Below, piece by piece: positions 45,903 through 54,973 of a stretch of DNA of 64,000 bases (position 1 is its first letter; each line of letters opens with the position of its first letter). Location: positions 6,510,001-6,574,000 of the forward strand of contig NZ_CP027706.1 in assembly GCF_003850565.1 (NCBI RefSeq). Reading direction: 5' to 3'. Made by a program: the position numbers and the translations under genes. The notes beneath the pieces were generated by a model that searched no databases, was not told where the DNA came from, and saw only the letters and a list, made by a program, of their open reading frames with translations. The DNA is from Pseudomonas sessilinigenes (GTDB lineage Bacteria > Pseudomonadota > Gammaproteobacteria > Pseudomonadales > Pseudomonadaceae).

Positions 45903-47540
45903 ATGGATAGAAGCGCCAGCGCCCGTCTCGGCTCGCTGATCCTCTCGTTGTCTGCTCTGGCCCTGACCGGATGCAAGGAAGAATCCAGTCCCAAGACCGT
46001 GGCCGCCGCGCCTGCCCCGGCACCCGCCGCCATGGTGATTCCCGTGTGCGCCAACGGCGAATGCGCAGTGCTGGACCAGAACGGCTCGGTGCTGGTCGGT
46101 GCCGACAACGACTATGAGGCTGTCGTCACCCTGCCCCTGGACAAGAGTTTCCTGTTCGCCAAGGACGGGACCTGGAACCTGGCCAGTGCCGACGGCAAGC
46201 AGATCCTGCTGGCCAATTTCACCGATGACCTGCGTCTGTTGACCCCTGGCTACTTCGGCTTCGGCAAGGACGGCAAAGTGGGCGTCATCGACCAGAGCGG
46301 CAAGGAAGTCCAGCCGCCGCGTTTCGATGACCTGTACGTCGGAGGCCAGAACGACTTCATCGTCTATGAATTGAACGAGAAACGCGGCCTGCTGGACGCC
46401 AAGGGCCAGGAACTGACCCAGGCGCTGTATGACAGCAGCGTGGTGCGCGACGACTTCGCCAAGCGCGGCTGGTGGATGACCGCCGAACGCGGCGAGGAAA
46501 AGTGGGCGTTCAACCTCAAGACCCACGAGCAAAAGAAAGTCGCGTTCGACAACATCGACAGCGCCGCCAACGGGTACCTGGTGGTCAGCAACGACCAGGG
46601 CAAGTTCCTGGCCGATGCCCAGGCCCAGCTGGTTGGCGGTACCCAGTACTACTGGCTGGGCGTGCCGGGCGAAAGCCGGGTGGCCTTCAGGGAAAAATAC
46701 GACAGCCCCTGTGGCTACCTGGACTTGCAAGGCAAGACGGTGATCCAGGCTCAGTTCAGCACTTGCGAAGTGTTCGGCAAGCAAGGAGCGCTGGTCACGG
46801 CCAAGGGCGCCGATGGCGAAAGCGGCAAGATCGGCATGATCGACCCGCAGGGCCAGTGGAAAGTGCAGCCGGTATACGACTCGGCGGAACCGGCAGGCTT
46901 CAGTCCCTACGGCCTGTTCCCCCAGGTGGCCGGCCTGAACCAGATCGGTACCCTGCAAAGCGCGTTCACCGCGACCTACGGCATCTTCGATGTGGACAAG
47001 GGTGTCGAACTGTTCAAGCCGACCTACACCAATATCGGTGCAATTACCCCCGACCTGTTCGCCTTCAGCACGCCTGACAGCCCGACCAAGCCGGTCACCC
47101 TGTTCGGTGAGGCGACCAAGACCGCCACCGTCGGCCTGATGGACGCCACGGGCAAGGTACTGATGGAGCCAGGCCAATACGTGGACATCCACCTGGACAG
47201 CACCGGTCACTACCTGCTGGCCAGCGAAGACACCTCGCCGCTGGCCACCGTAGCGCTGCTGGACATGAAGGGCCAACGCCTGATTCCCGGCAAGTGGCAG
47301 GAGCTGGTCATCGATGAAGCCCGTGGCGCGATCTTCGGTTATGCCGTGGAAGGCCTCGGCGACGACCAGACCCGCACCATCAAGGCGCTGTACCGCATGG
47401 ACGGCACCCCGAGCTTCCAGGTGACCCAGGTCGAATGCGGTGCCGAACAAGTGCTCGATGGCCAGGGCAAGGTGCTGTGGCCAACCAACCCACAAGAGCA
47501 CTGCCCACAGCCCGACGAAGACGGCCCGGCCGAGGGTTGA
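45903..47540 (+). CDS. WG-repeat lipoprotein
   Basis: 545 residues. A lipoprotein signal ends in LALTG-Cys24. The mature protein has repeated WG-like units (for example FGKDGKVGVIDQSGKEVQPPRFDDL, GKIGMIDPQGQWKVQPVYDSAEP, TVGLMDATGKVLMEPGQY) that usually form a beta-propeller-like surface. Function unknown. Possible envelope binding or scaffold role. Start ATG 45903 is favoured because it gives a proper lipobox. An upstream in-frame start at 45714 would bury it. Confidence 0.85.
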   Translation: MDRSASARLGSLILSLSALALTGCKEESSPKTVAAAPAPAPAAMVIPVCANGECAVLDQNGSVLVGADNDYEAVVTLPLDKSFLFAKDGTWNLASADGKQILLANFTDDLRLLTPGYFGFGKDGKVGVIDQSGKEVQPPRFDDLYVGGQNDFIVYELNEKRGLLDAKGQELTQALYDSSVVRDDFAKRGWWMTAERGEEKWAFNLKTHEQKKVAFDNIDSAANGYLVVSNDQGKFLADAQAQLVGGTQYYWLGVPGESRVAFREKYDSPCGYLDLQGKTVIQAQFSTCEVFGKQGALVTAKGADGESGKIGMIDPQGQWKVQPVYDSAEPAGFSPYGLFPQVAGLNQIGTLQSAFTATYGIFDVDKGVELFKPTYTNIGAITPDLFAFSTPDSPTKPVTLFGEATKTATVGLMDATGKVLMEPGQYVDIHLDSTGHYLLASEDTSPLATVALLDMKGQRLIPGKWQELVIDEARGAIFGYAVEGLGDDQTRTIKALYRMDGTPSFQVTQVECGAEQVLDGQGKVLWPTNPQEHCPQPDEDGPAEG

Positions 47541-47565
47541 CCCTTAGTTGAGCGGCCACGGCTGC

Positions 47566-47595
47566 GATCAAGCCTGCTAGGATGCGGGCTTGATC
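47566..47595. other. 9-bp perfect inverted repeat between WG-lipoprotein and HAD genes
   Basis: GATCAAGCC (47566-47574) and GGCTTGATC (47587-47595) around a 12-nt loop. No T-run follows. It could be a weak terminator or a regulator site for the HAD gene 47 nt downstream. Confidence 0.45.
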
Positions 47596-47641
47596 GATTC
47601 AGCCAACCGGCCCGGATGGGGCCCGACAGGAACTGTCTCCC

Positions 47642-48310
47642 ATGCTCAACGCTTTGCTCTTCGACCTTGACGGCACCCTGGCCGACACCGATGCCCTGCA
47701 CCTGTTGGCCCTGCAGCAACTGTTGCAGGAGGAAGAAGGCCGGGACTTCGGCCACGAGGAATTCATGGCCCATGTCAGCGGCCAGGCCAACGCCAACATG
47801 TGCCGCTACCTGTTCCCCGGACGCAGCGTGAACGAGCACGAGGCCTTTGCCGAGCGCAAGGAACAGCGCTTTCGCCAACTGTCAGCACAACTGGAACCGA
47901 TGCCCGGACTGTTGCGCCTGTTGGATTTCGCCGAGCAGCACGGCATTGCTACCTGCGTGGTGACCAACGCTCCACGGGCCAACGCCGAGCACATGCTCAA
48001 GGCCCTGGGCCTTGAACAACGCCTGCATCAAGTGCTGGTGGCCGAAGAACTACCCCGGGCCAAGCCCGATCCCCTGCCCTACCTTCGCGGCCTGGAATGC
48101 CTGCGTGCCAGCGCCAGTGCAGCCCTGGCCTTCGAAGACTCGGTCCCGGGGCTGACAGCCGCGGTCGGGGCCGGTATCCCCACCTTCGGCCTGGCCACCA
48201 GCCACCCCCCCCGGACCTTGCTGGAGGCGGGTGCCCACCGGGTTATCCGCGACTTCGACGACCCGCAACTGTGGTCGGAGATCCATCATCGGCTCGGTCT
48301 GCCTGCCTAG
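47642..48310 (+). CDS. HAD-superfamily phosphatase, phosphoglycolate-phosphatase-like
   Basis: 222 residues. Nucleophile motif FDLDGTLADTD (residues 7-17), VVTNAPR motif II, and the KPDPLPYLRGLECLRASASAALAFEDSVPGLTAAVGAG stretch with motifs III and IV. This is subfamily IA (Gph/beta-phosphoglucomutase type). It dephosphorylates a small sugar or glycolate phosphate in the cytoplasm; the exact substrate is not assignable. Start ATG 47642 has AGGA 10 nt upstream. Confidence 0.88.
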   Translation: MLNALLFDLDGTLADTDALHLLALQQLLQEEEGRDFGHEEFMAHVSGQANANMCRYLFPGRSVNEHEAFAERKEQRFRQLSAQLEPMPGLLRLLDFAEQHGIATCVVTNAPRANAEHMLKALGLEQRLHQVLVAEELPRAKPDPLPYLRGLECLRASASAALAFEDSVPGLTAAVGAGIPTFGLATSHPPRTLLEAGAHRVIRDFDDPQLWSEIHHRLGLPA

Positions 48311-48557
48311 GGACCTGCCCGGAATCTGCCAGAGCCTGCGCCAGCCACCACCGCAGGCTCTAATGACCCACCCTCTGCCAACCTCGCACCTCGCACCTCG
48401 CACCTCAGCAGCCTGTCCGGTTACGCCGGGTGGGCACCCGCAACGCAGGCGCTGAACTGCACGATTTGGCAGGCACGCCGTACAGGCGATGAACTGGCAG
48501 TGCAGGGCGGAAATAAAGGAAGTGGCGATTCAAGCGAGGAGTCGGGGGGAGAAAGGG

Positions 48558-48618
48558 TGCTCGCCCATTACTTCGGCAGTGGTATCTCAGCCGAAGCCCC
48601 CCTTTGGCTGGGCGAGCA
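48558..48618 (+). other. Nested stem-loop, candidate structured RNA
   Basis: Outer arms TGCTCGCCCA (48558-48567) and TGGGCGAGCA (48609-48618) are 10-bp perfect. Inner arms CTTCGGC (48571-48577) and GCCGAAG (48590-48596) are 7-bp perfect. Such nesting suggests a folded RNA rather than a protein site. Confidence 0.5.
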
Positions 48619-48700
48619 GGGAGCCATGTTACGTGGGAGGCCACAACTGGCCACATCAGATAATTCCTAAAGATCTGTGGGATTCAGGAAAAAACCAATG

Positions 48701-48728
48701 CGCGTTTTCTTAAACGCGACCTTTTTTT
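48701..48728 (+). terminator. Intrinsic terminator-like hairpin
   Basis: CGCGTTT (48701-48707), loop TCTT, AAACGCG (48712-48718), then ACC and seven T. The 3-base gap before the T-run makes it weaker than the one at 48789. Confidence 0.55.
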
Positions 48729-48788
48729 CACAGCTCTTTCACCTCACCAGCCTTAGATTGAGAGCCACTCCTTAACGAATCCCATTTG

Positions 48789-48813
48789 GCCCGCTCATCG
48801 CGGGCTTTTTTTT
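48789..48813 (+). terminator. Strong intrinsic terminator
   Basis: GCCCGC (48789-48794), loop TCATC, GCGGGC (48800-48805), then eight T (48806-48813). It ends a rightward transcript about 480 nt past the HAD stop codon, which implies a separate transcript in the gap or a long 3' end. Confidence 0.8.
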
Positions 48814-48975
48814 GCCTGGCGTTCTGCTGCCAATACGCTTGTTAGCGGCCTACGTTGAAATCGCGGATTATCGGCAGCAACTGAGACTACGGCAGCAAGT
48901 GCTCTTTCATTGTCTCGAAATGGACATTGCACTTTATGATGGACACCCTTTGTCCTGCCTGGAGGCGATGCATCC

Positions 48976-49743
48976 ATGTCCGACCTGCTTGTAGTTTCGT
49001 CCATCGACAGCCTGGCGGTACCGGTCACCAGCATTGCCGTGGATTATCCCAACGGCCATGTGATCCCCTCCCACAGCCATCCCCGCTCGCAACTGGCCTA
49101 TGCCATCGAAGGCGTGTTGGTGATCGATACCCAATCCGGACGCTGGGTGGTGCCGCCCAGCCGCGGAGTCTGGCTGCAGGCCGGGGTCGAGCACCGGGTG
49201 CGCATGCGCGGGGCTGTGCGCATGCGCAGCCTGTTCGTCAACGTCGACGCCATCAGCGACCTACCCGAGAACGACTGCGTGATCGAGGTCTCGCCGTTGC
49301 TGCGCGAATTGATCCTGGCCGCCTCCCAGGTCGATGAGCACTACCAGGCCGATAGCCGCGATGGCCGGCTGATGCGCCTGATACTCGATGAAATGCGCTC
49401 GCTGCCAGTGTTGCCATTCAGCCTGCCCTGGCCCCAGGAACCGCGCATGCTCCAGGTCTGCCAGGCCCTGGCCGAAGATCCGGCGGACAACCGCACCGCC
49501 GAGCAATGGAGCGACCGCCTGGCCATGAGCGCCAAGACCTTCCACCGCCAGTTCCAGCGCCACACCGGCATCACCTTCGGCCGCTGGCGCCAGCAGGCGC
49601 GGTTGTTGATGTCCCTGGAGTGCCTGGCCCAGGGCATGCCCGTGGTGCAGGTGGCCCTGCAACACGGCTACGACAGCCAGAGTGCCTTCGCCGCCGCCTT
49701 CAAGCACCAGTTCGGCACTCCGCCATCGGAGTTCTACCGTTGA
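48976..49743 (+). CDS. AraC-family regulator with cupin sensor domain
   Basis: 255 residues. An N-terminal cupin (HVIPSHSHPRSQLAYAIEGVLVIDT, then a barrel to about 90) is followed by the C-terminal AraC pair (WSDRLAMSAKTFHRQFQRHTGITFGRWRQQARLL; VVQVALQHGYDSQSAFAAAFKHQFGTPPSEFYR). Start ATG 48976 follows GGAGG by 10 nt. It converges with the efflux operon, with stops only 4 nt apart. Regulation of that operon is likely from neighbourhood but not shown. The inducer is unknown. Confidence 0.87.
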   Translation: MSDLLVVSSIDSLAVPVTSIAVDYPNGHVIPSHSHPRSQLAYAIEGVLVIDTQSGRWVVPPSRGVWLQAGVEHRVRMRGAVRMRSLFVNVDAISDLPENDCVIEVSPLLRELILAASQVDEHYQADSRDGRLMRLILDEMRSLPVLPFSLPWPQEPRMLQVCQALAEDPADNRTAEQWSDRLAMSAKTFHRQFQRHTGITFGRWRQQARLLMSLECLAQGMPVVQVALQHGYDSQSAFAAAFKHQFGTPPSEFYR

Positions 49744-49747
49744 GCAT

Positions 49748-51334
49748 TCAGGCCCGGCGCAGGAGCAATCCGGCCAGTACGCACAGCAACATCGCGGCCC
49801 CAGCCAGCAGGAAGGCATCGCTGTAGGCCATGAGCAGGGCATCGCGATGCAACACCCGGTTCATCAATTCCAGGGCCTGTCGGCGCAAGGGCGCGGCCGC
49901 CGCCGAATGCAGCGCGCTGGCGTAGTCCAGCGGCACCTGGGCGAGCATCCGCACCCACTCCACCAGACGCTCCTGGGTGGCCTGGGCGAACAGGCTCACC
50001 GACTCGCCAATGCGCTGACCATGGAATTTCTCACGCTCCACCACCACCTGGCTGGACAGGGCGATACCAATGGCGCCACCGACGTTGCGCACCATGGAGA
50101 ACAGCCCCGAGGCCGAACCCACCTGGTCTTTTTCCAACCCCTGGATGGCCATCACCCCCAGCGCCACCACCACCAGCGACTGACCGATGCCACGGATCAC
50201 CAGCGACGGCACGATGACGTTGACCGAGGCATCGGGGTTCAGGTGCATGTTCATCAGGCAACCGATGCCGGTAATGGCAAAGCCGGCGATGATGATCGTT
50301 CGCGCGCTGGTCCAGCGCATCAGGTGCGGCGTAGCGAAGGACATGGCGAACTGCACCAGGCCGTAGGGAATCATCATCAGGCCGATCTGCCGGGCGTTGT
50401 AGCCGTGGATCTCGGCGAAGTAGTTGGGCACCAGGAACACCACGCCGAATACCACCGCACCGAAGGTGAATTGCATCAGGCTGGCGATGCCGAAGTTGTA
50501 GCGAGCCAGCAGCCGCAGGTTGATCAGTGGCTGCGGGCGACGCAGTTCGATGACCGTGAAGGCCAGCAGGCCGACGCAGGCCAACACCGCGCAGTTGACG
50601 ATGAACGACGAGGCCAGCCAATCATGGCGCCCGCCCTCCTCCAGCATGATCTGCAAGGCCGCCAGGCCCACCGCCATGCTGGCGATGCCGCCCCAGTCTC
50701 CCTGGCGCAACTTCTCCAGGACCATGGGCTGCGGGCGCACCGACCAGCCGATGGCTGCCAGCAGCAGCAACCCCGGTGGCACTTGCAGGTAGAAGATCCA
50801 GCGCCAGGAGTAAGCATCCGTGAGCCAGCCGCCCAGGGATGGGCCCGCCGCCTGGGCGACGTTGTTGGCCACTGCGAACAGCGCCATGCCCAGGGGATGG
50901 CGGGCCGCCGGCAGCTCGGTGACGATCAGTTGGAACGACAGCGGAATCAGTACGCCGCCAAAGGCTCCCTGCAGCACCCGCGCCAGGATCAGGCTGTGGA
51001 TGTTCGGCGCCAGGGAACAGGCGATGGAGAACAGTACGAAGCCGGCGGTACCGACCATCAGCACCCGGCGCATGGAGAACACCGACACCAGCCAGCCGGT
51101 CATGGGGATGATGATGATCTCGGCCACCAGGTAGGCAGTGGTGATCCATGAGCCCTCCTCGAACGTAGCGCCCAGGGAGCCGCGCACATCCGGCAGCGAG
51201 GCGTTGGTCACGTGCACGTTCATTCCGGCCATGAAGCAGCCAACCACGCTGCCCAACACCGCCACCCAGGTACGCAGGCTGATCGCCGGCACTGCCTCGG
51301 CCGCTGGCTCGGCCAAGCGCTCGGCACTAGTCAT
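49748..51334 (-). CDS. DHA2-family MFS multidrug efflux pump (EmrB/QacA type)
   Basis: 528 residues with about 14 hydrophobic segments. FMAGMNVHVTNASLPDVRGSLGATFEEGSWITTAYLVAE and RVLQGAFGGVLIPLSFQLI are typical of EmrB. It exports drugs or metabolites across the inner membrane in a tripartite complex. Its start overlaps the HlyD gene end by 8 nt (51327-51334). It is the third gene of the leftward operon OMF-HlyD-EmrB. Confidence 0.9.
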   Translation of the reverse strand: MTSAERLAEPAAEAVPAISLRTWVAVLGSVVGCFMAGMNVHVTNASLPDVRGSLGATFEEGSWITTAYLVAEIIIIPMTGWLVSVFSMRRVLMVGTAGFVLFSIACSLAPNIHSLILARVLQGAFGGVLIPLSFQLIVTELPAARHPLGMALFAVANNVAQAAGPSLGGWLTDAYSWRWIFYLQVPPGLLLLAAIGWSVRPQPMVLEKLRQGDWGGIASMAVGLAALQIMLEEGGRHDWLASSFIVNCAVLACVGLLAFTVIELRRPQPLINLRLLARYNFGIASLMQFTFGAVVFGVVFLVPNYFAEIHGYNARQIGLMMIPYGLVQFAMSFATPHLMRWTSARTIIIAGFAITGIGCLMNMHLNPDASVNVIVPSLVIRGIGQSLVVVALGVMAIQGLEKDQVGSASGLFSMVRNVGGAIGIALSSQVVVEREKFHGQRIGESVSLFAQATQERLVEWVRMLAQVPLDYASALHSAAAAPLRRQALELMNRVLHRDALLMAYSDAFLLAGAAMLLCVLAGLLLRRA

Positions 51335-52439
51335 GGCGGGTATCCACGGTCACCACCACCGACATGCCTGGGCGCAACTCGGCCTGGCGCGGCTGCCCGG
51401 GGTCCAGGTGGATGCGCACCGGCATGCGTTGCACGATCTTGGTGAAGTTGCCGGTGGCGTTGTCCGGTGGCAGCAGGGCGAACTGCGCGCCAGAGGCCGG
51501 GGCGAAGCTCTCCACCCGACCGCTGAGCCGTTGGCCACCCAGGGCGTCGACCTCGACCTGGGCGACTTGCCCGGGGCGCATGCCGTCGACCTGGGTCTCC
51601 TTGTAGTTGGCCACTACGTAGGCCTCCTGGGGCACGACCGCCAGCAGCGGCGCCCCCACTTCCACATACTGCCCTGCGCGCAGACTGCGTTGCCCGGCGA
51701 CCCCATCCACGGGGCTGCGCAGCTCGGTACGGGCCAGGTCGATACGGGCCAGGCGCAACTGGGCCTCGCTGCGGGCCACGCCGGCTTCGAGCTTGTCCAG
51801 CTGGGCCCGGGCACTCTGCTGCTCGGTATCGAGCACCGCCACTTGCTGGCGGCGCGCGGCCAGGCTGGCCCGGGCAGCGACCAACGCAGCGTCGGCCTGG
51901 CGCGCCAGGGCATCGGCGCTTTCCAATTGCTGCACACTGCTGACCTGCTGGCTGGCCAGGTGCCGTTGCCGGCGCCCTTCCTGGCCAGCGCGCAACGACT
52001 CGGCCTGGGCCGCGCTCACTTGTGCCTGGGCCTCGCCGATCAGGCTCTGCTGTTGCTGCTGGCGCGCCCCCAGGTTGGCCAACCGGGCTTGCCCCGTGCG
52101 CAATTCGGCACGGGCTTCGCGCAGCACGGCCTCGGCCTGCTCCACCCGTGCCGAGTAATCGCTGTCGTCGATCCGGGCCAGCAGGTCGCCGGCCTTGAGT
52201 AGCTGGTTGTCACGCACCTCGACGCTGGCCAGGTAGCCGGCCACCCTGGGCGCGATGGTGACGATATCGGCACGCAGGTAAGCATTGTCGGTCACCACCA
52301 GGAAACGACCGTTGAACCACCAGTACAGGCTCCAGGCCAGGATCAGCAGCAGGCCCAGGACCAGCCCGGTGTACAGCAACAGGCGGCGTCGGGTCAGGCC
52401 ATGGACAGGGGAAGCGGAAGTAGAAGCGGTATCGGTCAT
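51327..52439 (-). CDS. HlyD/EmrA-family periplasmic adaptor of the efflux pump
   Basis: 370 residues. One membrane anchor (LLLYTGLVLGLLLILAWSLYWWF, about 20-42), then a barrel-sandwich (DNAYLRADIVTIAPRVAGYLASVEVRDNQLLKAGDLLARID), a long Gln/Ala/Arg-rich coiled-coil hairpin (about 95-205), and the return LARTELRSPVDGVAGQRSLRAGQYV. It links the EmrB pump to the outer-membrane factor. It overlaps the upstream OMF gene by 4 nt (ATGA) and the pump gene by 8 nt. Confidence 0.9.
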   Translation of the reverse strand: MTDTASTSASPVHGLTRRRLLLYTGLVLGLLLILAWSLYWWFNGRFLVVTDNAYLRADIVTIAPRVAGYLASVEVRDNQLLKAGDLLARIDDSDYSARVEQAEAVLREARAELRTGQARLANLGARQQQQQSLIGEAQAQVSAAQAESLRAGQEGRRQRHLASQQVSSVQQLESADALARQADAALVAARASLAARRQQVAVLDTEQQSARAQLDKLEAGVARSEAQLRLARIDLARTELRSPVDGVAGQRSLRAGQYVEVGAPLLAVVPQEAYVVANYKETQVDGMRPGQVAQVEVDALGGQRLSGRVESFAPASGAQFALLPPDNATGNFTKIVQRMPVRIHLDPGQPRQAELRPGMSVVVTVDTRHD

Positions 52440-53926
52440 TGCAGGGACTCGCCAGTGGCTTGAGAGGAGGAGGAGCGAAAGGACGATGCGTGGCTGTCAC
52501 GGTCCACGGTGGGCAGGATCACCGGCGGGGCATTGCGCCAGCCGCCACCGAAAGCCTTGAATACCAGGACCTGGGCGTCGATCAGTTGGCCGTCGGCCCG
52601 CGCCGCCGCGGATCGGGAAGCCACATCGGTGCGCTGGGCATCGAGGTAGTCCAGGGCACTGGACGCTCCGGCGGCGCGGGCCAGGCCGGCCAGGCGCAGG
52701 GCCTCGTGGTTGCGTTCGGCCGCCAGCTGCAGGTCCTGCTGGCGCTGCCCGGCGGCCTGGTAGTCGCTCAGGGCCTGGCGCTGCTCCTTGAGCGCCACCA
52801 GGATGCTGCGGTCGAATTCCGCCAGCGCTGCGCTTTCACGGGCATCGGCCTGGGCGATCCGGGCACGTACTGCGCTGATATTGGGAAAGCTCCAGGACAG
52901 CAACGGTCCCAGGCGCCAGACCGAGGCGTCGCGCTCGTCGAAACCGTCAGGATGATGGGCCGAACTGGCGATCCCGGCACCCAGGCTGATACGCGGATAG
53001 AGCTCGGCCCGGGCTACGCCGATACGCGCCGTGGCCGCCGCCAGCCGACGTTCGGCCTGGCTCACGTCCGGCCGCCGACGCAACATGGCCAAGGCATCAT
53101 CGCCCGGCAGGCTGGCAATCAGCGCCGGAGGCTGGCGACAGGCTTGCGCCCGGGCCGGCACATCACCCGGCAGGCGTCCCAACAGTACCGCCAGTTCGGC
53201 CAGGGCCCGCTGGCGCCCGGCTTCCAGTGACGGCACGGCGGCGCGCACCTGGCCCACCAGCCCCTCGGCCCGGGCCACGTCCAGGGGCAGCGCGGCGCCG
53301 GAACGATGCAGCTCGGCAGTCAGGTCACGACCCTGCTCCACCAGTGCCAGGGACTGGCGCGCCACATCCAGGCGCTGGCCGTAGCTGCAGGCTTGCAGCC
53401 AGGCGCGGGTGGTCTCGGCGGCCACCACCACCCGCAGGCCGTCCTCGGCAGCCCTTGCGGCGTCGGCATCGGCCCGGGCCGCTTGCTCCAGGCCATGCAA
53501 GCGACCGAACAGGTCCATCTCCCACTGCACATCCAGGCCGATGCCGTAGCGAGTACCGGTGCGGATACGTCGGTTGTCGCCCAGGGCCGCTTCCAGTTGG
53601 TCGTCCGCCGTGCTGCCATAACCGGCGTTGGCCGACAACTGGGTCTGCGGCTGGTCCAGGGTATCGGCTTCACGCAACAGGGCCCTGGCTTGCAACAGGT
53701 TGGCCGCCGCCGCCCGCAAGTCGCGGTTGTGGCTAAGTGCCTCCTCGACGGCGGCATTCAATGCCGGGTCCTGGTACAGGCGCCACCATTGGTCGCTCCC
53801 AGGCTCGCGCGCCGGGGATGGATCAGCAGGCAGGCTCAAGGTGGTACTGGGGGCTCGCTGTGGCCCGACGCTACAGGCGCCCAGGAAGATGCACAGGGCC
53901 AGCGCGGGCCCCCGGTAAATAGGCAT
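52436..53926 (-). CDS. NodT/OprM-family outer-membrane efflux lipoprotein
   Basis: 496 residues. A lipoprotein signal ends in LGA-Cys18. The tandem OEP domain follows the TolC/OprM pattern (SDQWWRLYQDPALNAAVEEALSHNRDL; RRPDVSQAERRLAAATARIGVARAELYPRISL). It forms the outer-membrane channel of the tripartite pump. It is the first gene of the operon. A 250-bp gap lies upstream (53927-54176), where no clear operator was found. The C-terminal 40 residues (Ser-rich) are unusual. Confidence 0.9.
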   Translation of the reverse strand: MPIYRGPALALCIFLGACSVGPQRAPSTTLSLPADPSPAREPGSDQWWRLYQDPALNAAVEEALSHNRDLRAAAANLLQARALLREADTLDQPQTQLSANAGYGSTADDQLEAALGDNRRIRTGTRYGIGLDVQWEMDLFGRLHGLEQAARADADAARAAEDGLRVVVAAETTRAWLQACSYGQRLDVARQSLALVEQGRDLTAELHRSGAALPLDVARAEGLVGQVRAAVPSLEAGRQRALAELAVLLGRLPGDVPARAQACRQPPALIASLPGDDALAMLRRRPDVSQAERRLAAATARIGVARAELYPRISLGAGIASSAHHPDGFDERDASVWRLGPLLSWSFPNISAVRARIAQADARESAALAEFDRSILVALKEQRQALSDYQAAGQRQQDLQLAAERNHEALRLAGLARAAGASSALDYLDAQRTDVASRSAAARADGQLIDAQVLVFKAFGGGWRNAPPVILPTVDRDSHASSFRSSSSQATGESLQ

Positions 53927-54176
53927 GGAAGATACTCGATGAGACGATGGGCCTACTTTAGGAAGGCATCTGACGACCGTCTAACGAGAATCTCCTTTCT
54001 GTTATCGCAAAATGGTCATTATCCTTCGAGCACCCCGCTGCCCGTCTCAGCACGCTTTCACCATCGGCAATGCCAGGCTGTCGCCTGGCTGAACAACATT
54101 GCGCCAGACCAACCGGGCGTCGGCACCGTAGTTACAATTTGATACTTCCCCCCTCCCTACTTCCTGATCGATCGCC

Positions 54177-54755
54177 ATGACCGAAGAATTCGAAGTGCCC
54201 AGCCCCCACGAAAAGCACCTGGAACACGTAAGCGAACATGCCCATGCCCGCAGCGATGGTTTCGCCAGCAAGATTGCGGTGATGACGGCGATCATGGCCA
54301 CCATTGGCGCCCTGTTGAGCTACCAGGCCGGCTCCAGCGAGAGTCTGGCGGCGATGGACAAGAACAATGCAGCGATGAAGAAGACCGAGGCGGCCAACCA
54401 GTGGAACTACTACCAGGCCAAGTCCAGTCGGCAGAACCTGGCGGAGCTGGCGACTCATATTCCCGGAGTGGATGCCAAGCACTATGGCATCGAGGCCCAG
54501 CGCTACCAGAAGGAAAAGGAAGCGGTGCGCCTCAAGGCCGAAGCCCTGGAAGCCCAGGCCCAGGATTGGGATGAACAGTCCGAAGCCGCCTTGCACCAGC
54601 ACCATCGCTGGGCCCAGGCGATGATGGCGATCCAGATCGCGATCTCGATGGCAGCCATCACCCTGCTGACCCGCAAGCAATGGCTGGCGCGCCTGGCCTA
54701 TGGCACGGCCGGGGCCAGCGTGCTGCTGGGTTCGTTGGCCTGGTTGCATATCTAG
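54177..54755 (+). CDS. DUF4337 membrane protein
   Basis: 192 residues. One N-terminal membrane helix (about 32-50, KIAVMTAIMATIGALLSYQ) and two near the C-terminus (about 140-160 and 168-190) flank a soluble helical middle (YYQAKSSRQNLAELATHIPG; coiled-coil-like KEKEAVRLKAEALEAQAQ). This is the DUF4337 pattern, function unknown. The His-rich start (PHEKHLEHVSEHAHARSD) is notable. The ribosome site is weak. Confidence 0.8.
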   Translation: MTEEFEVPSPHEKHLEHVSEHAHARSDGFASKIAVMTAIMATIGALLSYQAGSSESLAAMDKNNAAMKKTEAANQWNYYQAKSSRQNLAELATHIPGVDAKHYGIEAQRYQKEKEAVRLKAEALEAQAQDWDEQSEAALHQHHRWAQAMMAIQIAISMAAITLLTRKQWLARLAYGTAGASVLLGSLAWLHI

Positions 54756-54973
54756 CGGCGCGCCTGGAAATCCTCGAGGGCTGCCTGCGTTTGCCAATCC
54801 GCCCCCCAACCAACCCCGCCACGGGCCGGCGCAGGACCGGGCCGCTCCTGGCAATGGGCCAGCTCGCCCGGCGAACGGCTGCTACGCTCAGCGCGAGCCG
54901 GATCGTACCTGCCCGTGCTCCTGGCTCATGAACCTTTCCCCCTCAAACCACCAAGAACCTTGAGGAACGCATC

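Larger units (their letters stand above)
48311..48975. other. 665-bp intergenic region with structured elements and no credible CDS
   Basis: No convincing gene was found. A short open frame at 48489-48713 lacks codon bias and a ribosome site. The region holds a heptamer tandem repeat (CTCGCAC, about three copies near 48385), a nested inverted repeat (48558-48618), and two terminator-like hairpins (48701-48728 and 48789-48813). A non-coding transcript ending at one of the terminators is possible, or a long leader for the downstream AraC gene. Confidence 0.6.

Noticed and set aside
48384..48407. CTCGCAC heptamer repeated about three times as a possible repeat-element array
   Set aside because: Too short and few copies for a CRISPR or REP array. 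Noted only as a microsatellite.
48500..48690. RsmX/Y/Z-type small RNA, suggested by scattered GGA triplets
   Set aside because: No GacA upstream box (TGTAAG-type palindrome) and no match to remembered Rsm sequences. Left as an unassigned structured region.
48489..48713. 74-codon open frame in the intergenic gap
   Set aside because: It has atypical composition, overlaps the nested hairpin and has no ribosome site.
49682..51151. Plus-strand open frame of 489 codons opposite the DHA2 pump
   Set aside because: The translation is His/Gln-rich and has no domain. The minus-strand frame is a textbook EmrB pump.
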